A stretch of DNA of 51,305 bases from DALYJJ01 sp031969915 (GCA_031969915.1 DALYJJ010000032.1:1-51305), one strand, 5' to 3'. Counted from the first letter of the stretch, positions 8,097 through 16,999 are shown. A program made the numbers and translations. The notes: generated by a model not told the origin, from the sequence alone.

Positions 8097-10502
8097 TTGC
8101 CCCGCATCTCGTCCTCCCTGCCCCACCACGGGTTGAGCTGGCCGCAAGTCTATCTGGGCGTCGCGTTGACGACCCTGGCCACGCTGCTGCTGGAACTGTC
8201 GCTCACGCGCATCTTCTCGGTGGTTTTCTACTATCACTTCGCGTTTCTGGCGATCTCGATCGCGCTGTTCGGCCTCGGCGCCGGCGGCGTGTTCTCGTAC
8301 GTCGTGGCGGCCCGCAAGGGAACGCTGTTCTCGAAATTGGGAACTTTGGCGGGCCTGAACAGTCTTCTGGTGGTCGCCGCACTGGTGATTGTGCTCACGC
8401 GCCAGCGGCAGGGAGAGTTGGGTTTCCTGGATCTGACGATCGTCTACTTCGCCGCCGCGCTGCCCTTTTTCGTAGCCGGTGCGGTGGTGTCGCTAGCCAT
8501 CTCGGAGACCATCGAGCGGGTGGATCGCGTCTATTTCTTCGACCTGATCGGCGCGGCGGCGGGCTGCATGGCCCTGATCCCGCTGTTGAACGTGATCGGT
8601 GGCCCGAACACGGTGATTGGCGCGGGGGTACTGTTCGCCGCGAGTTCGGCGATCTGGTTCAACCTGGCCGGCTCGTCGCGGGGGCGCGCGTTGAGCGTTT
8701 TCGGGGCGCTGGTTCTGGTGGGCGTGATCGTCTTCAACCTGCGCGGCGCGCTCATCGACGTTCGCTTTGCCAAGGGGCAGAAGATCGGCAGCGAGACCTT
8801 CTCTCAATGGAACAGCTTCTCGCGGATCGGACTGGCGCCGGAGCGCGACGGGTCCGGGATGATGAGTGTCGTCATCGACGCCGACGCATCCACGGGAATC
8901 GCGAATTTCAACTTCGATCAGCCGCTGACGGAACAACAGATCAAGGATCTGCGCTACCAGGGGCCCGGGTTTCCCTATCTGGTGAAGCCGGGCGCCAAGG
9001 CCCTGATCATCGGGCCGGGCGGCGGCTGGGACGTGGCTCGCGCGCTGGCTTCCGGCAGCAAGGACATCACCGGCGTCGAGATCAACAACATCATCGCCGA
9101 GACGATCATGCGGCAGCGGTTTCCGGAGCTCAGCCAGCGGCTGTATTTCCGGCCCGAGGTGCGCATTGTCGTCGAGGATGGGCGCAGCTTTGTGCGCCGA
9201 AGCGAAGAGAAGTACCAGGTCCTGCAGATGACGCTGGTGGACACATGGGCCTCCACCGCAGCGGGCGCTTTCGCGCTTTCCGAGAACAACCTGTACACGG
9301 TGGAGGCGTTCCACGATTACCTCACGCATCTGACCGACGACGGCATGATGGCGTTCACCCGCTGGGGCTTCGATCCGCCGCGGGAATCTCTGCGGCTGTT
9401 GTCGCTCGCTCGCGCCGCGCTGGAGCAGTTGGGCGAGCGTGAGCCGGGGCGGCATGTCATGGTGGTGCGCGAGGGCGGCGAGAAGGAACTGCAGGCCTGG
9501 GGCGCGCGCGATACGGTTCTGGTTTCGCGAAAGCCGTTCCAACCCGCGGACCTTGCGCGCGCGCGCGCCGGGCTGGCCCGCGGCGGAATGTACGCCGTCT
9601 ACCTGCCGGATCAGCCGGGCAAGAACCACTTCGCGGACTACCTGCAATCGGCCTCTCCGCACAAGTACGAGCGCGATTATCAGTTCGACATCTCCCCGGT
9701 GACCGACAACCAGCCGTTCTTCTTCTACAGCGTCCAGCCCCGCGATCTTTGGAGTTACGTGCAAGCGGCGAGCGCGGATACGGCCGACTACAAGATCAAC
9801 CTCGCGGTTCCACGGCTCTTCGGCTTGATGGCCGTGAGCGTGGTTGCGACGCTGGTGATTCTCGCCTTGCCCCCCGTTGTGCTGGGCAGCAAGCTTCCGC
9901 GCGAAAGAGGCGTGCTGAAGTTCCTGGCGTACTTCGTGTGTATCGGGGCCGGGTACATCCTGATCCAGGTGGCGCTGATCCAGAAGTTCGTCCTCTTCCT
10001 CGGGCACCCGACGTACGCGCTGACGGTGATCGTCTTTTCGATGTTGATTTCGAGTGGTCTCGGCAGCTACTACAGCCGGCGCGTTCTGCAGGGCGACGAC
10101 CGCCGGCTGGCAGCGGCGCTGGGCCTGGTGTTTGTGCTGGTGGTGGCGCTCGCTCTGGCGGCATCGCCGATCAGCGCGGCGGGCGTAGGCTGGCCGCGGG
10201 CAGTGAAGTTTCTGGTGACGATTCTGCTGGTGGCTCCCGCGGGGTTCGCGATGGGCATGCCGTTCCCCACCGGGCTCTATCGCCTCGAGAACTGGCACAA
10301 ACCGTCGGTACGCTGGGCTTGGTCCCTGAATGCGGCGTCCAGCGTCCTGGGCTCGGCGGGAGCGATCTTCCTGGCGATCTACATCGGCCTGCAGAATACG
10401 CTGCTGGTGGGCGGCGCGCTGTACCTGGTGGCTCTGGCCAGCGTGTTGGCCACCCAGTCCCAGCGGGCGAACGCGGAGCCGTTGCTGGCGGGCAAACTGT
10501 AG
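8097..10502 (+). CDS. Polytopic membrane protein with a spermidine-synthase-like domain
   Basis: 801 residues, about three times the length of a soluble spermidine synthase. The N-terminal 220 residues hold roughly six or seven membrane segments. A Rossmann methyltransferase/aminopropyltransferase domain follows at about 295-480 (ALIIGPGGGWDVARAL at 302-317, acidic GVEINN, then VVEDGRSFV and MTLVDTWAS), and residues 575-795 hold further membrane segments. The start is TTG 8097 with AGGA seven bases upstream. Proteins of this layout are common in Acidobacteriota and usually named spermidine synthase-like; whether they make a polyamine is not established. The 105 bases before it hold no clear promoter. 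Confidence 0.75.
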   Translation: MPRISSSLPHHGLSWPQVYLGVALTTLATLLLELSLTRIFSVVFYYHFAFLAISIALFGLGAGGVFSYVVAARKGTLFSKLGTLAGLNSLLVVAALVIVLTRQRQGELGFLDLTIVYFAAALPFFVAGAVVSLAISETIERVDRVYFFDLIGAAAGCMALIPLLNVIGGPNTVIGAGVLFAASSAIWFNLAGSSRGRALSVFGALVLVGVIVFNLRGALIDVRFAKGQKIGSETFSQWNSFSRIGLAPERDGSGMMSVVIDADASTGIANFNFDQPLTEQQIKDLRYQGPGFPYLVKPGAKALIIGPGGGWDVARALASGSKDITGVEINNIIAETIMRQRFPELSQRLYFRPEVRIVVEDGRSFVRRSEEKYQVLQMTLVDTWASTAAGAFALSENNLYTVEAFHDYLTHLTDDGMMAFTRWGFDPPRESLRLLSLARAALEQLGEREPGRHVMVVREGGEKELQAWGARDTVLVSRKPFQPADLARARAGLARGGMYAVYLPDQPGKNHFADYLQSASPHKYERDYQFDISPVTDNQPFFFYSVQPRDLWSYVQAASADTADYKINLAVPRLFGLMAVSVVATLVILALPPVVLGSKLPRERGVLKFLAYFVCIGAGYILIQVALIQKFVLFLGHPTYALTVIVFSMLISSGLGSYYSRRVLQGDDRRLAAALGLVFVLVVALALAASPISAAGVGWPRAVKFLVTILLVAPAGFAMGMPFPTGLYRLENWHKPSVRWAWSLNAASSVLGSAGAIFLAIYIGLQNTLLVGGALYLVALASVLATQSQRANAEPLLAGKL

Positions 10503-10517
10503 GCGATCCGGGTTCCG

Positions 10518-12278
10518 TCAAAGCCGATGCACGGTCGCGTAGTACGCGCCGCGTTCAGCGCCCGAGTCGTCCCAGAGCCAGGTTTGGAGATCCGCCGGAC
10601 CGGCGGGAAGTGACACCTCGAATCTCGCGGCGCGGTTGCTTTCGCTCACCTCGGTCTCACTGACGACGCCGCCGATCTTCAGGCGGGCACGGAGCACGCG
10701 AACGGCTCTACCGGCGGTTTGTTCGCGATCTCCGTGCTGGGGCGGCAGCGCCGCGCCGATGGCGACGCCCGCTTCCTCCGGCCAGCGGCGCAGGTCCACG
10801 CGGTAGCGGCCCGGCCGGTCCACGTGCAGTTTCCAGACGCCGTTCACGGCGGGCGCTTCGCGAACCTGCTTCTGGTTCCAGATGGCTTCGGCGCCGTCGC
10901 CGTGCCAGTCATGTGCGGTGAGACGAACGGGGTTCTCTTCGGCGTTACCGATGACGATACGAACCGGCGCCGGGTCGGGCGCGCACCGGCGCCACCAGGC
11001 GTCATAGCCGGCGGAGAGGGCCGCGATGACCGCCGGGTTCGCCGCCGCTACGTTCGACCGCTGTCCGGGGTCGGCATCCAGGTGGTAGAGTTCGACCCGG
11101 GCCGGGTCGCCGTCGAGCGACGGATTTACCAGCCGCCAGCGGTCGCGCATGACGGCGCACTGCCTCCACGCGATGGGCTCTTCGCAGCGTTGCGAATCGA
11201 CAACCACGGTTCGCTCGGGCAGGGCGCCTCCGCGGAGCAAGGGTGCGAGCGAGATTCCGTGCACTTCGGGGCCGGCGGGGCGAGGCACGGCGCAGAGGTC
11301 GAGGAGCGTGGGGAGGACGTCGATGTGAGCGGCGAGGGTGCCTTCGTCGCGCGGCGAACCGAGATTGCCGCCGGGCCAGGAGACGAACAGCGGCACGCGA
11401 TGGCCGCCCTCGTAGGGTGAACCCTTCGCGGCCCGCATGCCCGCGTTGAAGACCCGCGCGCCGGCGGCTGTTCCGTTGTCGGTAAGGAAGACGACGATGG
11501 TGTTGTCAATGAGGCGGCGGCGCTCGAGGTAAGCGACGAGGCGTCCGATGTTCTCGTCGATGTGTTCGATCATGCCGTAGAAACCGGGCTCGGCGAGACC
11601 GGGCACGCCGCGATAACGGGCCTCATACCGCTCGGGCGCCCACATCGGCGCGTGTGGCGCGTTGGTGGAGAGATAGCAGAAGAACGGCCGCCGCGCGTCG
11701 GCGCAGCGATCGATGAAGCGCCCGGCCTCGCGGAACCAGACATCGGTGCAGTGGCCGCGGAAGCGCTCCGGATTGCCGTTGCGGCGGTAGGTGTCGTCGA
11801 AGTAATCGTTGCCGAAGAAGTCGGGGGTCTGCCAGACTCCGCCGCCGCCGTGCACCAGCGATTCGTCGAAGCCGCGGTCGTGTGGGCGGCAGGGGTAGTT
11901 GTCACCGAGGTGCCACTTGCCGAAGATACCGGTGCGGTAGCCGGCGGCGCGAAAGCAATCGGCGAGTGTTACTTCGCCGGGGCGGAGCAGGCTGCGCCCC
12001 ATGATGGTGTGCCAGACGCCGGTGGCGTTGCTGTAGCGCCCCGTGAGCAGCGCGGCGCGGGTGGGCGCGCAGGTCGGGCTGACGTGGAAGTTGGTGAAGC
12101 GCACGGAGCGGGCGTGGAGGCGGTCAAGCGACGGCGTACGCAGGACGGAGTTGCCATGGCAGCCCAGGTCGCCGTAGCCCTGGTCGTCGGTGATGACAAG
12201 GAGCACGTTGGGGCGGGGCGCGGCTCGCAGGAAGGGTGCGGCGGAGAGAGAACAGAAGGCCCGGCGGGAAAGCGGCAT
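10518..12278 (-). CDS. Sulfatase with Tat-like signal
   Basis: 586 residues of the type I (formylglycine) sulfatase family. The N-terminus LSRRAFCSLSAAPFLRA has a twin-arginine pattern, so export is likely. Metal-binding Asp residues are in VITDDQGYGD (31-32), and the catalytic cysteine is C70 in CAPTR, which fits CxPxR and would be converted to formylglycine. Later motifs are GKWHLGD and FLTDNG. A C-terminal tail from about 455 is beta-rich and may form an accessory domain. It follows the TonB receptor on the same strand, 43 bases apart, suggesting a shared role in sulfated glycan use. A strong hairpin lies just before the ATG and no Shine-Dalgarno sequence is seen. Confidence 0.9.
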   Translation of the reverse strand: MPLSRRAFCSLSAAPFLRAAPRPNVLLVITDDQGYGDLGCHGNSVLRTPSLDRLHARSVRFTNFHVSPTCAPTRAALLTGRYSNATGVWHTIMGRSLLRPGEVTLADCFRAAGYRTGIFGKWHLGDNYPCRPHDRGFDESLVHGGGGVWQTPDFFGNDYFDDTYRRNGNPERFRGHCTDVWFREAGRFIDRCADARRPFFCYLSTNAPHAPMWAPERYEARYRGVPGLAEPGFYGMIEHIDENIGRLVAYLERRRLIDNTIVVFLTDNGTAAGARVFNAGMRAAKGSPYEGGHRVPLFVSWPGGNLGSPRDEGTLAAHIDVLPTLLDLCAVPRPAGPEVHGISLAPLLRGGALPERTVVVDSQRCEEPIAWRQCAVMRDRWRLVNPSLDGDPARVELYHLDADPGQRSNVAAANPAVIAALSAGYDAWWRRCAPDPAPVRIVIGNAEENPVRLTAHDWHGDGAEAIWNQKQVREAPAVNGVWKLHVDRPGRYRVDLRRWPEEAGVAIGAALPPQHGDREQTAGRAVRVLRARLKIGGVVSETEVSESNRAARFEVSLPAGPADLQTWLWDDSGAERGAYYATVHRL

Positions 12279-12285
12279 GAGAGAA

Positions 12286-12312
12286 GGGCGGACGGCGCTG
12301 AACCGTCCGCCC
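12286..12312 (-). terminator. Ten-base-pair perfect hairpin between TonB receptor and sulfatase genes
   Basis: The arms GGGCGGACGG (12286-12295) and CCGTCCGCCC (12303-12312) are perfectly complementary with a seven-base loop. Read on the minus strand, the hairpin is followed by TTCTCTC and then the sulfatase ATG. It may be a weak intrinsic terminator or attenuator, or a stable structure that controls sulfatase translation. The U-rich tail is short, so efficient termination is doubtful. Confidence 0.5.
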
Positions 12313-12321
12313 CAGGTTAGC

Positions 12322-15300
12322 CTAGAAGGTCAGCTTCAGAGCGCCTTGCCAGGAGCGCGGGGGGTCCTGGCTGGTGATGGTGCCGAACGCTCCGGCGGTG
12401 ACCGTGGTGTTCGGGTTGCCGAGGTTCGGGTGATTGAGCGCGTTGAACGTCTCGGCACGGACCTGCAGCCTGATCCCTTCCTTGATCTGGAAGTTCTTGA
12501 TCATGCCGAAGTCCCAGCGGTCCTGCCCCGGTCCCCGAATGCCGGAGAAGCGGGTGTTGAAACGGCGCAAATTGGCGCCGGGCTGGCGGGCGCCGTTCCG
12601 TTCGAAACCTGCGTTCAGGTTGAACCAGCCGTCGACGCCGCGCTGGTCCTTGGGCAGCATGATATCCGCGAGGTTGCCGTTGAAGAACACATTTCCGAAA
12701 CCGAGGGCCTGGCCGGACTGGTGCTGCCAGGCGCCGTTCAACTGCCAGCCGCCGAGGACGCCGTTCACGACGGGATGCCAGTTGGCGCCGTACTTGCGGT
12801 TCTTGCCGAAGGGCAACTCCCAAATGCCGCTCGAGGTGATGCGGTGCGGGCGGTCGAGGTCACTGATCACTTCCTCAGGGAGCGGGTCCTGGTCATTGAG
12901 GTAACCGGTGGCCTGCATGTTCTTGGACCACGTGTAGCTCATCTGCATGGTGAAGCTGCGGGTGAAGCGCTTCTCCAGTCGCATCTGGAGCGAGTGATAC
13001 CAGGAGTAGCCGGTGGGCTCGTAGATGCGCACGTTGTTGAAGTGCGGGTAGGGGCGCAGCAGGGCGCCGCGGGAAATGTTCTGACCGTAAATCGGGTTGG
13101 TGCCGAAGAACGGGCTGCGGAAATTCGCGCCCAGGAAGTCGATGGTCGGCTGGTCGCGAACGGCGAGGGTCGACAGATACTGCCCGGGCGTGAAATTCAG
13201 GTTGCGCAGGATGTTCAGACGCGTGCCGCGATTGCCGACGTAGGAGGCCTCGACGAGGAACGCGGCGGGCAACTGCTGTTGCAGGCCGAAGCTCCAGCGC
13301 TGGGCGTACGCGTTGAGCCGAGAATCGGGGAACCCATTGACATCCTGGCCGAGGTTGGTGCTCAAGCCGCCCGCCGCGCCCGCGGGCTGTGTGAGGCCGT
13401 TGGGGAACGGATTCGCGTTGGTGGCGATGTAGGTCAGACCGTTGTCGAGGGTGGCCTGAATCGGGGTCGTCAGACTGAATCCGGCGGGCTCGGTGTTGGT
13501 GTAGAGGGTGCCCAGCGGGTTGTAGAAGAGACCGAAGCCGGCGCGCAGGACGGTCTTCGGAGTGAGCTGATAAGCGAGGCCGATGCGGGGCATGAAATTG
13601 CCCTTTGCGGTCCGCCAGTAGCCGCGCGGGTTGCCGCCCGAGTTGACAAAGGTGAGGCCGCCGAGCACGCGGAACTGGTCCGGCGGGAGCTGCGCGATCT
13701 GGGCGGCGGTGTTGGCGATGTAGTTGGCGCGGGCTTGCGCCTGGATCGGACTCGCCGAGGTTCCGTCGAAGTTGCGCACGGCGCGATTGAAGCGCTCGGT
13801 GGTTTCGGATTCGAACTCCCAGCGGAGGCCAAGGTTGAGGGTGAGCTTACGCGTGACCTTCCAGTCGTCCTGGACATAGAACGCGTAGATTTCGTTGCTC
13901 TCGGCGTAACTGGCGTTGACCGCCATGTTGCCGGCGGGGATGCCCATCAGGAACGCGGCGATCTCGCCGCCGCGCTGTGGAGCGGCGGCGGTGTCGAGCG
14001 GCCCGCGGGTGAAAGTGGAGTTGAAATTGAAATCGGGAGACGAAGAGTTCGGGAACCGGTTGCGATTCTCGCGATAGTTGCGGAAGTCGTGGCCGAATCG
14101 GAAACTGTGGTCGCCGCGAATCCAAGTGAGAGTGGCATTGGCGTTGTGAATCAGAGAGGCCGTGACGCCGTCGCCCGATTCCCAGTTCGACGCTACGCTC
14201 CACGGCGCGACGTTGATGCGCGGGAAGGTTGCCACGGAGCGGTCAATCGAGTTCACGAGGTTCGCATTGAAGCCGAGGCTCGCCAGATCGAAGCCCTGGG
14301 AGACGCGGCGCTCCGGGAAGTCCTGATAGGTCAGGCCGTAGCGGACGTTCAGGAGCAGCGTGGGGCGGAAGACGTAGACATCGTCGAGCGCGACTCCCTT
14401 GTTGTTGCGATTGAGAATGATGCCGGTGGGAAACTCTTTGCCGAAGAAACGGTTTTTGTCTTCTTCCCAGAAGTCGCGGTGGAAACGGAAGAAGATGCGG
14501 TGGTTCTCGCTGAAGGTGTGGTCCACGCGCCCGAGGTACGTCCAATAGGTTTCCAGCGCCTTGCCGGCGACGAAGAAGTTCTGGCTGAAATCGTTCGTGC
14601 CGGGCTGATTCGGCAGGGGCCAGGCGCTGAGCAGGCGCTGCGCGGTGGGGTCCAGCCGGTTCTGCGGGATCACGTTGTTGGGGATGGGCTGGCGGCGGAA
14701 TCGGCCGCCGGCTTCGGCCGTGGTCGTATAGGGATCGTAGACCTGGAAGGCGGAGCCCAGGCGGAGCAGCGGGGACAGGTCGCCGCGCCGCATTTCGGCG
14801 GTCGGGACCGTGGACACCTGCTGGCCGACGTTCGGGTCGCCGAAGAGGTTGGCTTCCCAGGCCAGGAACCAGAACGTCTTGTTCTTGCCGTTGTAGAGGC
14901 CCGGAATGATGATTGGCGCCCCGACGGAACTGCCGAAGCGGTTGTCCTGATAGAGGGGCAGTTTCTGTCCGGCACGGTTCTGGAAGATGGTCGGCGCATC
15001 GAGCTTGGAGTGGCGCAGCCAGTGGTGGAATTCGCCGTGAAGGCCGTTGGCGCCGCTCTTGGTGGTCACGTTGACCACCGAGCCGAGCGAAAAGCCGGCG
15101 CTCGCGTCGAAGGCTGCGGTCTGCACCTTGAACTCGCCGATCGCGGTCTGAGGCGGAGAATACGCCACGCGCGGCTGAGTGCCGTCGGAGTAGACGTTGA
15201 CCACGCCGTCGATGGTGAAATCGTTGTTGTAGTTGCCGCCGCCGTTGGTGGAGAACGTGGAGGGCGCGTTGTTGAACGGCGCCTTACGCAAGCGCAGGTT

Positions 15301-15807
15301 GGTCCCGTTCACCGTGCCCGGTGCGAGGTGCACCAGGTCCATGGCGTTGCCCGCGAACAGGGGCAGTTCCTCAATGCGGCGCGTGTCGATCACCTGACCG
15401 AGCGACACGTCGCTGGTGGCGAGAAGCGGCGTTTCCGCCTTTACTTCCATGACCTCGCTGACCTGCCCGATCTTCATTTCGATGTCGAGCGGGACCTGTT
15501 CAGTTACTCGCACCTGCACATTCTGGCGCAGGTACTTGCCGAATCCCGTGGCTTCGACCTCAACGGTGTACATGCCGGGATTCAGATAAGGCAGCGCGTA
15601 GTTGCCCGCCTCGTTGGTCTTGGTAGTGATGGTGACGCCGGTGCCGGCGTTGGTTGCCTTCACGGTTGCGCCGGGCAGGGCGGCGCCGCTGCCGTCGACC
15701 ACGCGGCCAAGAATGGTTCCGCGAGGGTCCTGGGCGAAAAGAAGAGAGCAGGAGAGCAGGGCGGCAAGCGTAAACAGGGCTGCCGCTCTCAGGCCGGAAT
15801 GGGACAT
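12322..15807 (-). CDS. TonB-dependent receptor, Oar-like, with carboxypeptidase-regulatory-like domain
   Basis: 1161 residues from ATG 15807, with GAGG eight bases upstream. It has a signal peptide (1 to about 26, ending LLFAQ), then a carboxypeptidase-regulatory-like beta sandwich at about 28-110 (GRVVDGSGAALPGATV, YALPYLNPGMYTV), a plug at about 115-240 (DTRRIEELPL, DFTIDGV, SVVNVTTKSGAN) and a large beta barrel ending in the outer-membrane signature LKLTF with terminal Phe. No separate SusD gene is adjacent. This Oar/OmpA-related receptor group is expanded in Acidobacteriota. The sulfatase downstream suggests a sulfated or complex glycan ligand; that is inference. The same frame stays open to 16173, but that N-terminal extension has no domain and is rejected. 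Confidence 0.85.
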   Translation of the reverse strand: MSHSGLRAAALFTLAALLSCSLLFAQDPRGTILGRVVDGSGAALPGATVKATNAGTGVTITTKTNEAGNYALPYLNPGMYTVEVEATGFGKYLRQNVQVRVTEQVPLDIEMKIGQVSEVMEVKAETPLLATSDVSLGQVIDTRRIEELPLFAGNAMDLVHLAPGTVNGTNLRLRKAPFNNAPSTFSTNGGGNYNNDFTIDGVVNVYSDGTQPRVAYSPPQTAIGEFKVQTAAFDASAGFSLGSVVNVTTKSGANGLHGEFHHWLRHSKLDAPTIFQNRAGQKLPLYQDNRFGSSVGAPIIIPGLYNGKNKTFWFLAWEANLFGDPNVGQQVSTVPTAEMRRGDLSPLLRLGSAFQVYDPYTTTAEAGGRFRRQPIPNNVIPQNRLDPTAQRLLSAWPLPNQPGTNDFSQNFFVAGKALETYWTYLGRVDHTFSENHRIFFRFHRDFWEEDKNRFFGKEFPTGIILNRNNKGVALDDVYVFRPTLLLNVRYGLTYQDFPERRVSQGFDLASLGFNANLVNSIDRSVATFPRINVAPWSVASNWESGDGVTASLIHNANATLTWIRGDHSFRFGHDFRNYRENRNRFPNSSSPDFNFNSTFTRGPLDTAAAPQRGGEIAAFLMGIPAGNMAVNASYAESNEIYAFYVQDDWKVTRKLTLNLGLRWEFESETTERFNRAVRNFDGTSASPIQAQARANYIANTAAQIAQLPPDQFRVLGGLTFVNSGGNPRGYWRTAKGNFMPRIGLAYQLTPKTVLRAGFGLFYNPLGTLYTNTEPAGFSLTTPIQATLDNGLTYIATNANPFPNGLTQPAGAAGGLSTNLGQDVNGFPDSRLNAYAQRWSFGLQQQLPAAFLVEASYVGNRGTRLNILRNLNFTPGQYLSTLAVRDQPTIDFLGANFRSPFFGTNPIYGQNISRGALLRPYPHFNNVRIYEPTGYSWYHSLQMRLEKRFTRSFTMQMSYTWSKNMQATGYLNDQDPLPEEVISDLDRPHRITSSGIWELPFGKNRKYGANWHPVVNGVLGGWQLNGAWQHQSGQALGFGNVFFNGNLADIMLPKDQRGVDGWFNLNAGFERNGARQPGANLRRFNTRFSGIRGPGQDRWDFGMIKNFQIKEGIRLQVRAETFNALNHPNLGNPNTTVTAGAFGTITSQDPPRSWQGALKLTF

Positions 15808-15835
15808 TGCGAGCACCTCGAATCTGGGTGCCCCA

Positions 15836-15846
15836 ATTTTATACCA
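15836..15846 (-). promoter_or_regulatory. Extended -10 promoter for the TonB receptor gene
   Basis: The minus strand reads TGGTATAAAAT, an extended -10 element about 29 bases before the receptor ATG. No good -35 hexamer is visible at 16-18 bases, as is common with extended -10 promoters. The nearby repeated AAGTCC elements (15856-15885) lie just upstream of it and could bind a regulator. Confidence 0.4.
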
Positions 15847-16023
15847 TCGGATCTTGGACTTCCATGGGGAAAGTCCGAGAAGTCCGAGACGCGGTAGCGC
15901 GCTAGTCTGATCGCCGGCAATCAAGTTGATGTGGAGTTTCCATGGTAGAGTACCCGGGCCAATCGTTTTGGAGCTTCCAGTTCCGCGTGCGATCGGTATT
16001 TCACACCGGAAAGAGGCATCAGG

Positions 16024-16539
16024 ATGGGTAAGGTCCGTCACCAGGCGGCGGGGGTCGACATCGTCATCCGCGAGGAGTTCTGCGGGGCGGCGACCAGTCG
16101 GATTTGCTATCCCGGGATCAGCACTTGTGCCGCTATCACGGGTGTGGGTCCGAAGGGCTTGATCGGAACCCACATCACCGTTGGAACGGACGACGAGCTC
16201 GTTTCGGAAATTTTCGCGGCACTGATCGCCCTCGGTGCCGCGCAGTGCCCGGTCTTTTGCGTGACTGGGGCTCTCACCCAGTTCAAGGTCTTAACTCAAG
16301 CACCCACACTGAACACGCGCAAGAAGATCGGCAAGAAGATCCGCGCGGAGCTGAGTGAGAAATCCGTCGTACGGTTTTTCGATACTACCAAGATCGGCGC
16401 CGTTCACATCATGGCCGCAAAGAACGGCATGGATGCGAGCTTCTCGTGGGTGAAGGAGGTTGGAAACGCCGTTAAGGGTTATACGTACCCAGACTTTGCT
16501 GGAACTCCGATCCCCGCCGCGGATTTCGTGGTCAGGTGA
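16024..16539 (+). CDS. Hypothetical protein with a CheD/CNF1-like Cys-His pattern
   Basis: 171 residues; I do not recognise a named family. The start ATG 16024 has AAGAGG seven bases upstream. Segments line up in order with CheD chemoreceptor deamidases: GISTCAAITGVGPKGLIGTH (candidate C35 and H50) for the catalytic GxSC to H region, LVSEIFAALIALGA for helix 1, VFCVTGALTQF for the FGGA strand, NTRKKIGKKIRAEL for the IGxRN helix, and VRFFDTTKIGAVHIMAAKNG for the final strands. The 15-residue Cys-His spacing equals that of the CNF1 deamidase toxin. No chemotaxis gene is nearby. GC content is lower than in flanking genes by eye. Function remains unassigned. Confidence 0.5.
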   Translation: MGKVRHQAAGVDIVIREEFCGAATSRICYPGISTCAAITGVGPKGLIGTHITVGTDDELVSEIFAALIALGAAQCPVFCVTGALTQFKVLTQAPTLNTRKKIGKKIRAELSEKSVVRFFDTTKIGAVHIMAAKNGMDASFSWVKEVGNAVKGYTYPDFAGTPIPAADFVVR

Positions 16540-16568
16540 CATCTCGATTGCGGAGCAGGGACTGGCGA

Positions 16569-16589
16569 CCGAGGCCGGGTCCGGCTCGG
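16569..16589. terminator. Hairpin between convergent genes
   Basis: CCGAGGCCGG and CCGGCTCGG pair with one bulged base in the 75-base gap between two convergent genes. There is no T-run on either side, so intrinsic termination is uncertain; this is the only structure seen in the gap. Confidence 0.3.
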
Positions 16590-16614
16590 CAGAGTCGCGG
16601 TATCGGGCGCGCCC

Positions 16615-16992
16615 CTACGGTTTTCGCGCCGCGCGGGCGTCGCGGAAGGACTTGATGCAGAGTCCTATGTAAAGCATCGCCAGAATCGCCGTCGCGCTCT
16701 GTGAGGCGACCGCGGCGGGCCGGGTCACCAGGCCGTCGCTGAGAAGCGCAGGCAGTTGCAGCAAACCGCGGATGGTCCCGGCGAGCGCGAGCAGCGCCAC
16801 CAGCGCGGCGGCATGCATCATGTGTTTGCGGAGGTTCGGCTTGAGCCCCAGCGCACCGAGCACGTTGAATACGAGCCCGAACGCGGCGGGTATCAGCGCC
16901 GTGGGGCTCTGCGATCCGGTGGCGAAATAGCCGATCAGGCCGACGGCGAGCATCAGGTCGCCCACCACGATGGTGATCATGGGCATGTTCAT
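16615..16992 (-). CDS. Small four-helix membrane protein
   Basis: 125 residues with about four predicted membrane segments (near 5-24, 32-49, 58-77 and 95-113) and a basic C-terminus (SFRDARAARKP). No family is recognised. It begins eight bases after the stop of the GltP/DctA-type symporter and is probably the last gene of that minus-strand operon. ATG 16992 is chosen; ATG 16986 is an in-frame alternative. A role with the transporter is only a neighbourhood guess. Confidence 0.65.
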   Translation of the reverse strand: MNMPMITIVVGDLMLAVGLIGYFATGSQSPTALIPAAFGLVFNVLGALGLKPNLRKHMMHAAALVALLALAGTIRGLLQLPALLSDGLVTRPAAVASQSATAILAMLYIGLCIKSFRDARAARKP

Positions 16993-16999
16993 CGTTGAC

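Noticed and set aside
12190..15897. A 1235-codon open frame opposite the TonB receptor gene
   Set aside because: It mirrors the receptor in a GC-rich region, has no domain, and the receptor strand has a signal peptide, known domains and a terminal Phe.
15808..16173. N-terminal extension of the TonB receptor beyond ATG 15807
   Set aside because: The extension precedes the signal peptide, crosses the extended -10 and has no similarity to the family.
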